Of a stretch of DNA of 64,000 bases, positions 1 through 10,745 are shown one piece after another. The translations under genes were made by a program, and so were the position numbers. The notes beneath the pieces are model-generated. The model worked only from the letters and a program-made list of their open reading frames with translations, searched no databases and was not told the DNA's origin. Origin of the DNA: Chara braunii (Eukaryota > Streptophyta > Charophyceae > Charales > Characeae); NCBI GenBank assembly GCA_003427395.1, contig BFEA01000180.1, positions 2,457,979 through 2,521,978 on the forward strand. Direction: 5' to 3'. Every line of letters starts with the position of its first letter. The stretch's first letter is position 1.

Positions 1-55
1 TCGCTCCTACCCCCTCCGCTGCTCCTCCCCCCTCCTCCGCTCCTCCGCACTCCTC
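1..55. repeat. Pyrimidine-rich CTCC tract
   Basis: Low-complexity CTCC/CTCCG sequence running from the window edge up to the first hairpin. No gene is visible. Confidence 0.7.
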
Positions 56-359
56 CGCCCAAGTGCCTCTGGGAGGCGATTCCCAAATGGAATTGATTAC
101 GTAATGGATTCCATTTGGGAATCGCCTCCCAGAGGCACCTGGGCGCGACTGACCGTCGCCCCCAGGTTCCTCTGAGGCTTTGAGAGGCGATTCCGAAATG
201 GAATCGATTATGTAATCGATTCCATTTTGGAATCACCTCTTAGAGGTACCTGGGGGCGAAAGTGAGTTGCGCCTAGGTGGCTCTCGGAGGCGATTCCCAA
301 ATGGAATCGATTAGGTAATCGATTCCATTTGGGAATCGCCTCCCAGAGGCACCTGGCGC
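56..359. repeat. Three tandem long inverted repeats (hairpins)
   Basis: Three consecutive near-palindromes lie at 56-145, 157-259 and 270-359, spaced about 105 bp apart. Each reads roughly GCCTCTGGGAGGCGATTCC, then a centre of GGAATCGATTANGTAATCGA, then the reverse complement. In the first unit positions 56-93 pair with 108-145 with a single mismatch, and only a few bases near the centre fail to pair. The three units differ by scattered substitutions, so they are diverged tandem copies. They could be remnants of a foldback element or a hairpin-rich satellite. No ORF is credible here. Confidence 0.85.
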
Positions 360-599
360 AACACTAGGCTACCAGAGTGGCTTCTTTGGGTACCTTCAGT
401 TTGGAAAAAAACCTGTTTTTTTAATATGTTGTTGTGAGACATGGATCGCAGGGCTAACTGTGTTTTCTTAAAAAACAGTTTTTTCTTGTCTTGTTGTGGC
501 ACGTAAACATGAGGTCTAAATCTTGTGCTAAAAAATAGTTTACGGAAAAACGTATAGCATAATTTGGCAAAATGGACTTTCGTTTCGATCTAGTTTTCA
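360..599. other. Unassigned AT-rich spacer
   Basis: Nothing recognisable apart from short A/T runs. It separates the hairpin array from the 3' end of gypsy copy I. Confidence 0.5.
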
Positions 600-2900
600 C
601 GAAGTGCATGTTCACCTTTTATCCCACATACAACTTCTCCCTCGTCTCATCTTAAAAACTGCACCCTTCTTTGCATCTTTTCTCCTTTCTTTACGCCAGA
701 TTGAGTTTATGGTTGTCTTCTATATCATGTATAAGGACGATTTTCTGCCGAATTTCTAAATATGTTTCTTCAAATCTTTCAATTCACGTTACACTTCATA
801 GCATCCTTGGCTTAAGAGTTTGAATATCTCGAGGTCGGGGATGCAGGTTCCTTGTGAATCAGGCCGCTTTTCGGCCACCAAATAAATTTAAGGAGGATTT
901 CTCATTTGCTGCTCATTTGACTTGCCACTGAACTTTATTAGAAAGAAAATTATCTTGTTGCTTGTGTTGGCAGTGACGCTCATGATATTGTCCAAATGAT
1001 ATTAATATTTAAGGGCACAAATTATACCTACCATGCAGAGGATAGAGTATACCAAACCCTTTTTTTGTTCTCTGGACTGAGTGAGACGTCTTCTCAACTT
1101 CGTAAGCAACTCAGGGGATACCAAAGCCCTTCCTTTTCCTTTGGCCCGAACGAGGTGTATCCTCACCTCTTCGATAAATAAAGGGGGATATCAAACCCCT
1201 TTACTTTTCTCTGACCTTGAAGCTCTTGAAGTGTCTGCATGATCCTGCAAAACAGCAAGTTCCACAACTCCCCAAACATATTCCCAACATACAGATCCTC
1301 CGTGACAGACAATCATCAGACAATAATTAAATAAAATAAATAAAATAAGGTCCTTAATAAAATAATAAATAAAATAAAACATTTCTCTACACCCAAGAGT
1401 TATTGAATGCCTTGGTTTCGGCCCACAACTGGCCAGGAATGACAGACCTCCCGTCAGTTTGACATACCTTATTTGGCCCGCCTCAGGTCAGGACCAATCA
1501 GACCATTTGTCTTGACGGCCCCTTTAATATGCCTCCAGGTCAGGACTGTCGAACGCACTATTCGAGTATGGCGACCTTTAGGCACTCTCGCCAGAACACC
1601 CAAACTATAGCGGGTCTGGTCACCCTTTGACAGTAGACCTCCCGTCAGTCATACTATCCCGTACCCAGATTTGACCACTGTGGTCGGGGACCGGCTCACC
1701 CACCAATTTTTGGCCAAGGGAGTTGGTTGCCCCGCCCATATTTTTTAACGTGGGACCCGGTCTAACCACGGTTCCAGGCTCTGGCGAACCTCACTGGATT
1801 GCAACCTCTGACTGCGATAGGGTTTCAGCTGACCCTTTTTGACCTCACAGGCCAAACTCCCGGAGTCTTAGCCTCAATCAACCACGGAATTCGACACTTT
1901 CGTCGGGGACCTGCTGACCCCACAAGATTGCAACCTACTTCGGTAAGGCTCTAGCTAGCCCCAACAATCAACGTGTCTGTAGGTTAGAGAAGAAAATCCC
2001 AAGCGCAGACAACCAACAAACATCTCATACTCACAGTCAGACAATCTAGACCCCTTATAACAAAACAGACATTTCTCAATAGACATCCCTTCGGTCTCAA
2101 GAGGCACTGATCAACAACAACGACAACCGACAATGCACTTCCTTGAGACCTCCCTTCAGCCTCAGGAAGTACAAAGTGCTGATCCCAGAGAGGTCCCTTT
2201 CCTCATTTGAGAATACTCCCAAAAGACCTTCCATCATCCTCAAGGAAGCATAGAAATACTGACCCCAGAGATGTCATTTCCCTCATCTAGGACAGAAGAT
2301 AGGCAACTTAGTCAAGAAACATGAAGTCCCCATGCTGACAACTCTCTGATCAAGCAAGGTTGAACTTCTTTATACCTAGCTTCTTGATAACTCTCTTGGA
2401 CAGGCAACTTAGTCAGAAGATACGAAGTCCCTCCACTGACAACTCTCTAGTCAGGTAGAGCTGAACTTCTTTTATGGCCGTCAAATTTTATCCTCATCAT
2501 AAGATCAAATTGGTCACTCTTGTACCACAGTCACGAGTTTCTCTGAACTTAATATCACTGCAACTGCACTTTACAGTTATTCCCCACTCAAGGATCTGAT
2601 GCTCGTGGATCGACTGCGGCCCAGTATTTATGACACTTTGATCTCATCATCTCTGTCATTTATATAAATAATGAAATTAGTTCAAAATGCAGAAACAAGT
2701 ACAGATTATTCGAAAAAAAATTATCACACTCCTCGTGCCAGAATTTGACATACTGAAAATTGACATACTTAATTGAAAATGCAAGAGTAGTCAAAAATTT
2801 GTTGAAACTCTTGTCTTTGTTGTGACTCTCTGTCTCACTATACTTTTCTCAAATTTCTGAAGCAGCCCTCATATTGGATGGTTGACTTTTCTTTCCCTTC
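600..2900 (-). other. 3' noncoding region of gypsy copy I
   Basis: About 2.3 kb downstream of the integrase end on the minus strand, without a credible ORF. It matches copy II from 59,253 to about 61,515. It holds roughly 75-bp repeats around 1,040-1,200 containing GGTTTGGTATCCCCT-like blocks (plus-strand reverse complement), and several copies of a block reading GACTGACGGGACGTC on the minus strand, for example at 1,445-1,458 and 1,635-1,648 with weaker ones near 2,085, 2,145 and 2,227. The conservation of these blocks in both copies suggests they belong to the element's 3' untranslated region or LTR. Confidence 0.65.
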
Positions 2901-2907
2901 CTTGTGA

Positions 2908-4060
2908 TCATTGTAGGGACCAGATCAGGGTCTCTGAAGATGAACTTACAAAGTTTTGACCCTGATACCATATCGTGGACTCTTCAACCATCCATCTCGG
3001 ATGTCTCATAGACCTTGCCGTCTGCTTCACCTGTAATCCTATAGGGACCGACTCATCTGGGTTCCAATCGTTTAGTCCACTGAGTCTCGAGGGAATTATC
3101 GAACAAGAGGACAGCGTCACCAATCTTCAGTTTATTTTTCCTTGTATATCTCTTCTTGTTCCATCTCTCTTGATCTGACAGTCTGTTGGTTGTCATTCTT
3201 TCTGCAACATTCATCACAGTCTGATTAACCTTTGATATCTGTCTCATCCTGATCTAAAGAAGTTCTGAAATGGAGTATTCTTATCACTCTCTTGACTTGA
3301 CAATGTTTTGATTATACTCTCAATAGGCAGAGTAGCATACCGACCATACCACAAATTAAATGAAGCGTAACCAGTGGTTCTCTACACAATGATGTTGTCA
3401 GCATAGACTGTTGCTCTTAATACTTTTGACCAGTTACTGAGGTTCCCTTTACACCATTTAGCCAATAAATCTTTCAGAATCATGTGGCATCTCTCAACCG
3501 GTGCATTCACTTGAGGATTGTAAGGAGTTACATATCGAATTTTAACGCCCAGTTTGAGAGTGGTTCTTCTTACGATCTCATCCCTGAATTCAGATCCTAT
3601 GTCCGAAACGAACTCCCTGATAAAAAGGTATTTGAGATAAACTTCCTCTATCCAATCAGCTACTTGCTCGGTTGTCTTCCTTTTCGGAGCCTTTGCCTCA
3701 ACATATCTTGAAAAATTCTCTCTCATGTTCAATATGTATCTCATACCACCCTTATCTAGGGGCATGGTGATGAGATCCGGGTGGACTCGGCTGCATGGCT
3801 CTACCAGGATAGTAAGAAATAAAGGTTCAATCATCCTTGTTGTAGACCTCTTCTGACATAGCACACATGACTTACAAAATTTGTAAATCATGTTTTTCAT
3901 GCCAGCCCAGAAGTAAAGTTTAACTGTCTTAGAGTAGGTTGCTTAAGTAGCCCTGTGGCCACCATCAACCCTCTCATGTAGAGAAGCAATTATTTCCAAC
4001 TGTTTTTTCTTTCCCACAGATAACTCTGAGTGGAGGTAAACCTCCTTTGTCATCCACAAA
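2908..4060 (-). pseudogene. Integrase of gypsy copy I (degenerate)
   Basis: Retroviral-type integrase, which joins element cDNA to the host chromosome. On the minus strand the zinc-finger cysteines (CKSCVLC) lie near 3,855 and the catalytic core is open from 3,900 to 3,382. That core shows the first aspartate in PDLITMP, the second in FVSDIGSEF and the glutamate in NAPVERCH, so the D-D-E triad is intact. The C-terminal GPY/F-like part lies at 2,908-3,247 in other frames. Frameshifts and stops split it into at least three pieces, so it is a pseudogene. The homologous protein in copy II (57,213-59,252) is much better preserved. Confidence 0.85.
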
Positions 4061-4075
4061 GAGGTGTTCTTTTTT

Positions 4076-4377
4076 TTATGTAAACTTATTCCTTAAGTTT
4101 TTGCAACAATACTCCTTTAGTCGTTCTTTTTCCATCTTCTTTCTAATCCCTTGATAAATTTCATCATATTCTTCAGAGATGAATGATATCTCTTCCTCTT
4201 TCTTCTGAACCTCCTCTTCATCCTTTGAACCAGAACTCTCTCCTAGTTCATGAGTAGCCACAACTGCTACATTGACTCTAACATACTAATTGTTTTGTTA
4301 TTCTTCCTGTTTTTTTTAAGAATTAATTCATAGACATAAGAATCAAGGATTTATCCAAAGTTGTCTCTTTCTTCAGG
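4076..4377 (-). pseudogene. Linker between RNase H and integrase, copy I
   Basis: A 61-codon open stretch on the minus strand (4,076-4,261) is rich in Glu and Lys and matches the acidic linker in copy II (about 57,850-58,030, with HEIGKSSGSK and KYDGSYQEIGKKMEEE). It joins the RNase H domain to the integrase zinc finger in the polyprotein. Stops and a short unreadable stretch show that it is broken. Confidence 0.6.
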
Positions 4378-4958
4378 TCATAAGCTCCACTTATAGAAAC
4401 TTGGCGCCTTATAATCTTCATCGTCTTCCTCATTTAGGAAGTTGTCAACATAGGCAAATTCTTCGACTGACCCATCAACATTCTCATCTGCTTCTTTTCT
4501 CCATTCAATTCTGCTTAGTCCATATGCCCGATTTTTCTCTGTGCGAATCTTTTCCAATTTAAAATTAAAAGTCAAAATGAAGGCAATCCACCTGCTTACT
4601 GCTGGATCTACTTGTTGATGCCTTTTAATAACACTTATCACAACAGATGTATCAGTTATCAGGATGAATCTCCTTCCAAGTACATAGTAAACCTAAGACA
4701 ATGGATAATTGTCAGTAGCTCCTTCCTGAATTGAGTGTAGCCTCTCTCAGTAAAGTTTAGAGTTTTACTCTCAAATCTTAAGGGTCTCTCTTTCTCATTC
4801 CCATCTTTTTTAATAAGTACACCACCAAGGGTCACTGGTCCCCCATCTCCCCCCGATGATGAAGGGTCTTCCCTCCTCATCATCATAAAAAGACACTCCA
4901 ACACCACTCCATCTTTTAATTTTTCTTGTAAAGTCTCAACAGCAATCTGTCTTTTCAC
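4378..4958 (-). pseudogene. RNase H domain of gypsy copy I
   Basis: This domain degrades the RNA strand during reverse transcription. The two ORFs 4,659-4,958 and 4,378-4,641 match copy II. Visible signatures are ALGGVLI-like GGVLIKKDGNEKERPLRF, then QFRKELLTIIH carrying the catalytic glutamate, then ILITDTSVV near 4,640, which keeps the third-motif aspartate, then ENRAYGLSRIEW, in which the last-motif aspartate region reads AYGL instead of ADDL. The domain is interrupted by a frameshift near 4,650. It follows the reverse transcriptase, as usual in Ty3 pol. Confidence 0.8.
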
Positions 4959-4984
4959 ATTCCATGATAAGTCGGTCTCTTATC

Positions 4985-6130
4985 TTACCATCTCTCTTAG
5001 AGACTCTGCAAGGGTAGCAAAATGAGGAATTCAAATCCTCCAGAACACACAGACACCCAAGAAACTTCTGACGTCTGTCACTCGTTTGAGTGTCAGAGGT
5101 CAGTTCAAAATTTTATCTATCTCCCTTGGGTCAGGGCTCCTACCCTTGGAGAAACATCTAAAGCCCAAGATTGTTACCTCAACTTGAAAGAGAAGAGACT
5201 TTGGTCTACTGGCAATCAGGTTATATTTCTGAAGTCTCTCTATGACAATCTTTACTCCTTCAACATGTTCTCAGACAAACTTTCTTACTCCATCAACGAG
5301 CAAAGTCTCGTCTCTTACTAAGGGTCCTTTCACAGGATTATCATCAATGTAAGGACTTATTATCTCAGGTGAGATGTCCTGTATGACTTGGACCATATCC
5401 CTTTGAACCACTGCCACAGCATTGGTCCAACCCTGAGTTACCACGCACATTTGAATGAGGTCTCTCAGCGTGTGCATGACAGTCATTGGTCGGCTAGTGG
5501 GATCAATGAAAAAGTGATCATAGCCAGAATACAAATCAATTAAAGAATATATGCATCGACCAATAAAAAATTCAGAAAGGAGATAAGCATTAGGAAGGCT
5601 ACTTGCATCACGTACCGTTACTGAGTTGAGTTTCTGAAGATTTTTTATCCATCTTAGTCCTCCCCCTGGTTTCCAAAAACAAAATCAGTGGTTAGCATAC
5701 GAACCGTCAGCAGGTTCGGCAATGTTGGAGACAATCTTCTTATTAAGATATTTTATTACCTCCGTTTTTTCCTTCATGGCATACTTGGTCGGTCTATCAT
5801 TCCATGGAATATGATCAACTGTCCAAATTTTTGCCATCTTGATCATATCCACGTTGAACCGCCCTCTTTCCTCGTGATTAAAGGAGAACGCTCTAGAGAA
5901 TTTTTGACACACTTTGAAGATATATTATTTTCCTTTAGGCAAGATAAATTGATCTGACCCTATCTTCATTGTGTCAAATTTTCCCCCAGTAACTTTGTTC
6001 TCGGATTTCGGAGATTCCCTTAATGCTTTGATAATTTTCCTTTCTTTTTTTCAGTGTTTCGTCACAATTTTTTTCGATTAGCACTACCACTGGGTTCTTC
6101 TTGACCCCTTTGGCTTGTATTTTCTCTTTG
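4985..6130 (-). pseudogene. Reverse transcriptase of gypsy copy I
   Basis: RNA-dependent DNA polymerase of the element. N-terminal matter lies at 5,685-5,912 (EERGRFNVDMIKMAKIW, matching copy II). The palm lies at 5,271-5,534, with SLIDLYSGYDH, TQGWTNAVAVVQRDM and the catalytic box PYIDDNPVKGP, so the YIDD motif is intact. Thumb sequence continues to about 4,985. The usual FGLTNAP box is replaced by GWTNAV. There is a stop at 5,685-5,687, between the N-terminal ORF and the palm, and several frameshifts. This copy retains the YIDD that copy II has lost. Confidence 0.85.
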
Positions 6131-6356
6131 ACCTAGTGACTATTTTCTTAAAAAAGGACGAGTTGATGCAAACTTTAATTCCATTTTTTAGCTCTTAACA
6201 GTCTCAACAGCCTTCTTGAACGCTTCAATCTGTCCATCCTCGTCTTTGAGTTTGTCAAGAGTTTTCATCATCTTCGAAATTTGATTAATATCATCTGAAA
6301 CTTCCTCCTTGACTTATTGCTTATCTTTTCCTTTTATCTTCCTTATCTTCTCAACA
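6131..6356 (-). pseudogene. Protease-RT linker, copy I
   Basis: AT-rich sequence matching copy II 55,720-55,960 (runs of Lys and Glu codons, INQ-like and FKK-like stretches) but without a sustained frame. It ends at the left target repeat of the DNA element inserted at 6,357. Confidence 0.5.
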
Positions 6357-6878
6357 GTTGCATAGCACCGTGTTCTTGTTCGGAGACGAACGCGAACAAA
6401 CACCTAAAACCTTCCGAACGCGAACATAAAAAATATTTATAAAAAAAACAAGTTTTTAAAAAAATCTGGAAAAAATATATATGTTATGTAAAATATTAAT
6501 CCAAGCAACTTTTATTGTGGGGTCATGTTCAAATTCGTAGCCAATCACGAGTTAAAAATAAAAAACCGAAAAAAATATATATATCGTCAAATAGAACTGT
6601 CCGGTAAACCGTAGGCAGAGAGGGAGAAAAGAACAACAAACGAGGGGCTGTGACAAACTGTTTCGTCGGAGTTTCACCGACTCATCAGTAGTACGAAAAG
6701 CTAAGCTTTACTATTTACGTTCTTCATTTGGAAAAAAAAGCAGATTACAACAGCTATATATTTTTTTACGAAAACAAAATTACGTTCGGTCGAGCAAGTT
6801 CACGAGTTGTTGGCGGGAACGCACAAACATGTTCGCGTGAATGTGAAGGGGCGCGAACACGTTCACCGTGCTAGGCAG
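6357..6878. mobile_element. 522-bp TIR element inserted in gypsy copy I
   Basis: This segment is absent from copy II at the equivalent place (after 55,696). It is flanked by the 7-bp direct repeat CTCAACA at 6,350-6,356 and 6,879-6,885. Its ends are imperfect inverted repeats: left TTGCATAGCACCGTGTTC, right (reverse complement) CTGCCTAGCACGGTGAAC. The subterminal regions repeat GTTCG/CGAAC words several times. A target duplication of 7-8 bp, short TIRs and subterminal repeats fit a non-autonomous hAT-like transposon. It has no ORF of its own. Confidence 0.65.
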
Positions 6879-7440
6879 CTCAACAAATTTTTCCCTTCTG
6901 ATTGAGTTAGCTGACGCCCTATACTTATGATGATGAGAAATACATACCATAAAAGTTTGTTCATGTGCAGTCTCCGGATCTTGCAAGCCAATCGAGGATG
7001 ACCTCTCATGACTGAAGAACTGGACAACTTCAATCCTGTGTAAGAATGGAGTGCCTATAATACAATCATGGTTCCGTCACCACGAATCCCAACAGTTCGA
7101 ACATCATTCCAACCTTAATAGACAAGTTGTCAATAAACCTTGCTACGAAGAATTGCCCAACAATATTACTTGATATTTGCTTTGAGGGCCTATCAATGGT
7201 CAGGTCACAAACTTTCATAGCTCTCTGAGAGATAAGTATCATTTCTGCCTCAGAATCCACTAGGGCTCGGATTTCCACCTGATTAGTTGATATTTTCTTT
7301 GAGGGTCTATCAATGGTCAGGTCACAAACTTCCATAGCTCTCTTAGAGATAAGTATCATTTCTGCCCCAGAATCCGGTAGGGTTCAGATATAGTTAAATA
7401 CCCACGGCACATGGTTGCGAATCTCATTTTACACCCAGGT
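6879..7440 (-). pseudogene. Aspartic protease of gypsy copy I, with internal duplication
   Basis: Retropepsin that would process the polyprotein. On the minus strand the ORF at 7,359-7,066 shows the active-site region twice: first LPDSGAEMILISKRAM, then LVDSEAEMILISQRAM, 39 codons apart, followed by ELLGFVVTEP. Downstream (below 7,066) the ILGTPFL-type region and the QDPETAHEQTFM stretch continue to 6,890. The second active-site copy has lost the glycine of DSG (DSE), and the first has LPDSG where copy II has LVDSG. Copy II has a single unit at 55,319-55,440. The gene is also broken by the 522-bp insertion beside it. Confidence 0.75.
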
Positions 7441-7836
7441 AAGGTCTTATTGACTTAGCTTCGAAAGACTCATCCCATATAATTAACTTTCATCCTTTTC
7501 TTATCAATTAACTTTTTGAGTTTCTCTCTCAACTTTGGTGCTGACGTCATTGCCTCTTTGAAAGACAAAGTCATTTTCATTTCTTCTTACATTTTTGTAA
7601 TTACATCCGTAATTAAAGTTCCATCTTCCAACTCATTCTTAAGGGTAATTTTTTTCGTCTTCCCTTGCTCACTCTTATTAAATTGAGGGTCTGGTTCTTT
7701 ATCATCAAGAATGTCACGTAGAATCTCATCGGTCTTTCTTTTTTTTTTTCCCTATATCATTTGTGGCGTAAAGCGTTGAAGATTCTTCACTTCTTCAATC
7801 ACCTCGTTGGGTTCCATGATAAGTTCCGGTGGTAGA
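7441..7836 (-). other. Degenerate gag-protease junction, copy I
   Basis: Matches copy II around 54,950-55,310 (K/E-rich codons, DLEDGTVIFDVITKMQEE-like region) but carries no uninterrupted frame. Confidence 0.45.
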
Positions 7837-8393
7837 TCACCCTTGAAAGAATATCATGTTGGCTGAACAGGAGAGCTCGCTAGGTAAAAATGTTACTAAC
7901 TTAGAAGAAGTCTGAGAAGCAAAACTCTTCCCCAACGAGAGTCCACTCAGCGAAGTCTCATCCGATATGTGTTCTACTAGTGTTAGAGACTGTAGAGGCA
8001 ATTCAGTTAGTAAAAGAAAATCATCAGTCTTTTGTACAAGCTCTTCAGACAATGCACCAATGAAGAAGTTAACATTTACATTGGTCTTTCTCTTCTTCTT
8101 TTTCTTCATCTTTTCTTCATGTTTAAGGGCAAGAAGTCTCATACCTCGAGGATGTCTGGGATCCAGTTTGTTCCATGAACTGTCACAGACATGACCCATT
8201 ACATCCTTCTTTGCCACCCTACTCTTCGCATCGTCCTCCAGAGGTTTACAATAAATGGTAGTATGACTTCCCTCACCACAATAATAACCGACAAAACTCT
8301 TCCTTTGACGTTCATCATACTTTCTTCTCTCTCTGTTCTTTTTTCCACCATTCCCTCTGTTCTTTCTTGACCTGGAGGAATCTCCTCTCTTAC

Positions 8394-8432
<39 letters not shown>

Positions 8433-9230
8433 TATTATCTTCATCTTCGCTTTCAACCTTCTTCTTCTCTTTTTTATCAGCAACATGGTTAACAGGCATG
8501 TAATTAATCATAACTCGTTGAATAAGATTTTCAACACTCAAATTGTTCCCTCTGCTCATACCGTTCTCGGCCTCCCAGTCTTTAGCCAATGTACTTATAT
8601 AATCCAGTGACCACTTCTTGTGTGAGACCGTAGGCAGAGTTCTGACTATTGCAACAATTTCATCCCATATTAGAGGGTAGTGGCGAGGTTGATTGAGAAC
8701 AGTCTGTCTCTCATTATCTGTAAAATCAGTCAGAAAGATATGGCATCTTTGAGCCTCATCCAAATATGGGATTATGCTAGATGTTCTGATGAAAGTTTGA
8801 AGGAAGACATTGAAGGTGTCATACTTAACTCTTCTGATGTTGAAAAGATCCTCGGTAGTAGTCTGGACAGAGTCCTTCTAATTTCTTTTTTCATCTTCTT
8901 GTTGACTTCCTCCCATGTTGTAGCCCCTTCCATCAACTCTTGAACAACCAACCTTGAGTCGGTGTCATAGTAGGATAGAAGGTGCTTAAGTTGTTGTTTG
9001 TCTGTCCGACCATAACTAAGCCCAAATAATTCATATTCATCCAAGAAATCATTTACCTGGGGTCCTCTAAAGCATGAAATCCTCTCATCTGGTCTCTTTG
9101 CTCTTGCAATATCTGACCCTCTTTTTATTGTATCAACTTTTTCGACCAGTTCTCGTATAACACCAACCACGACCTCTTCATGAGTTCCTGCAGAAGAACT
9201 AGGTCTCCCTCGTCCTTCCATTTTGACCAT
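7837..9230 (-). pseudogene. gag of gypsy copy I (one main frameshift)
   Basis: Structural capsid/nucleocapsid protein. It starts at the ATG at 9,230 (MVKMEGRGRPSSSAG), and FRGPQVNDFLDEYELF is shared with copy II. Open to 8,772, then frameshifted, and open again from 8,763 to 7,837 (DEAQRCHIFLTDF onward). Near the middle is a run of Asp encoded by a GAT microsatellite (about 8,390-8,440). It is followed by basic sequence and a zinc-knuckle-like stretch, YYCGEGSHTTIYC, which keeps C-x4-H-x4-C but has Gly where the first Cys should be. The knuckle region is not visible in copy II. Confidence 0.82.
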
Positions 9231-9301
9231 GAATTTTCCTTGATACTCTTATTTTCTCTCTTCCTGTTACTTTTAACCTCTTCCTTCTTACTTTCAATTT
9301 C

Positions 9302-9559
9302 TTACTCTTCTCGCAAGGGATACAGGTTGTCTCTCTCCTCTGTTGTTTGCGCTACCCCTTGGGAGTTCTGTACGGAGAGAGTGTAGGCAATAATAGACTG
9401 AGTGGTGATAAAAGACAACGCAATTCTTTTGAGTTTTCCAATATAGTCCTCAATCAGTTCCCTTTCATTATCCCTACTCAATTTTTTGTTGTATCCTTTC
9501 ACAGTACCCCAGATCATAAAGTATCGTGTCAGCTCTATAATCTCATAGTCAAATTGCAT
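9302..9559 (-). CDS. Small ORF F of gypsy copy I
   Basis: An 85-residue ORF just upstream of gag that matches ORF F of copy II (53,734-54,000), beginning MQFDYEIIELTRYFM in both. It has no lesion relative to copy II except a different C-terminal tail. I do not recognise the family. It also resembles ORF E: both have a central R-[LM]-R segment, then Q-[ST]-x-I-x-Y-x-L. It starts only 3 bases after the stop of ORF E. Conservation of an ORF of the same length in two diverged copies supports real coding function in the ancestor. Confidence 0.7.
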   Translation of the reverse strand: MQFDYEIIELTRYFMIWGTVKGYNKKLSRDNERELIEDYIGKLKRIALSFITTQSIIAYTLSVQNSQGVAQTTEERDNLYPLREE

Positions 9560-9562
9560 GGC

Positions 9563-9853
9563 TTATAGATCGTTGTTAATTCTCCTGGCACGAGAGACTC
9601 GTTTTCTAGAGGAGTGATATAGTATTCCCTCAGTAATTCTCACTTTCACCACTTTTAGTAAATAATTGATCTCAGTCTGGTCAGTAACGACTCCTAAGGC
9701 AGAGTCTCTCATACGATCAAAGAAAGGTTGCATAAACTCAAGTTCATCCAAAGTAGAGAGACTTCTGTCTGAGATTCGAAACGTCCCTTCTGTCTTGACT
9801 ACTCTTCCTTCCAACACAACCCCAAACGTTAGTTGTTCAACAGAACCAGACAT
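9563..9853 (-). CDS. Small ORF E of gypsy copy I
   Basis: A 96-residue ORF with the same length and start as ORF E of copy II (53,440-53,730). Shared stretches include LSTLDELEF, QPFFDRMRD and VIDQTEISYLLKVVKV (VTDQTEINYLLKVVKV here). Unknown function, no signal peptide or membrane segment. It appears intact and ends 3 bases before ORF F on the minus strand. Confidence 0.72.
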   Translation of the reverse strand: MSGSVEQLTFGVVLEGRVVKTEGTFRISDRSLSTLDELEFMQPFFDRMRDSALGVVTDQTEINYLLKVVKVRITEGILYHSSRKRVSRARRINNDL

Positions 9854-9874
9854 TATCGATCATTTTAGACCGCG

Positions 9875-10315
9875 TCAGGAGAGGTAGACCTCTGGATGAG
9901 TGTAATCAGGGATCTCAAACTGATGTTCAAAAGTATTTAGAAATAAGGACTTTATTATCACTTTAGAGTCACTCTCTCTTGCGTTACCTACGACAACAAT
10001 ATATTCCAGGAGACGTGACCAGTCTCTCCTGTCGTCAAAGCTATCAGTAGTTAAAGAACTAGGGAGTCTCTCAAATTGCTTTATTCCTTCTCCCCAAGTT
10101 ACTTTTCTCTGTAATTTTTCCAGCCATTTTTTTGTCCTTATAAGATTGATATAAGCTCCCAACCGACATTCCAAATAATCAACTTCCTTCTCTAGGCATG
10201 CTGGAGCGTAAATTCTCACATACAGGCTGCCGATATTCAGGAATTTTACCGCTGGGATGTGAAATATTATTCGCCCTTTTACACCTTCCATACAAAATCT
10301 ATTATGACTAATCAA
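9875..10315 (-). pseudogene. ORF D of gypsy copy I (N-terminal deletion)
   Basis: Matches ORF D of copy II (52,889-53,437) from IIFHIPAVKFLN to the end (FEIPDYTHPEVYLS). About 120 bp present near the start of copy II ORF D are missing, so the open frame now begins in sequence belonging to the tail of ORF C. The family signature, a hydrophobic strand then LYVRIYAPA, is visible, followed by a helix-like charged region (KKWLEKLQRKVTWG). Function unknown. Confidence 0.65.
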
Positions 10316-10745
10316 TTATTCCTTGAAAACATAAGCCCTTCAATAAGTGGAGACAGTATCTCAGTGAAAGACCTAATATATGTACTCCAAAAGAAACTCA
10401 CCCCTACTTGTTCAAGACTTTCCTTTTCATCATGCACAATATCTGATGCTCGTTGCCAGCATCGACTACTTCTACACTCTTCAAACCTATGTCATGACAC
10501 ATAGATCCGAATATCAAACGTATCAAGGTTAATAAAATAGCAGATAAAAACATACATACCATCAAGTTTCGATCCCAGATTCTTTAGTGCCTCATACCTC
10601 ACAATCTCGTGGGAATCAAATATCTTCTTGTTATAGAATTAAGAGAATTGAGTAGTTTATCAGAATCCTCTTTACTCAACCTTTTATACCCTCTTTCCAA
10701 CCTGAATCAGAGTCTCACTTTTGAAGGTACATATGGTTGACTCAT
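10290..10745 (-). pseudogene. ORF C of gypsy copy I (stops)
   Basis: The ATG is at 10,745-10,743 and overlaps the TGA of ORF B (10,744-10,742) as ATGA. Recognisable pieces on the minus strand are RLSKEDSDKLLNSLNSIT, HEIVRYEALK and CYFINLDTFDIRIY. These match copy II ORF C (LLNSLNSIT, YEIVRYEPIK, CYFIDLDEYDIGIY). At least one early stop and one frameshift break it. Confidence 0.62.
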
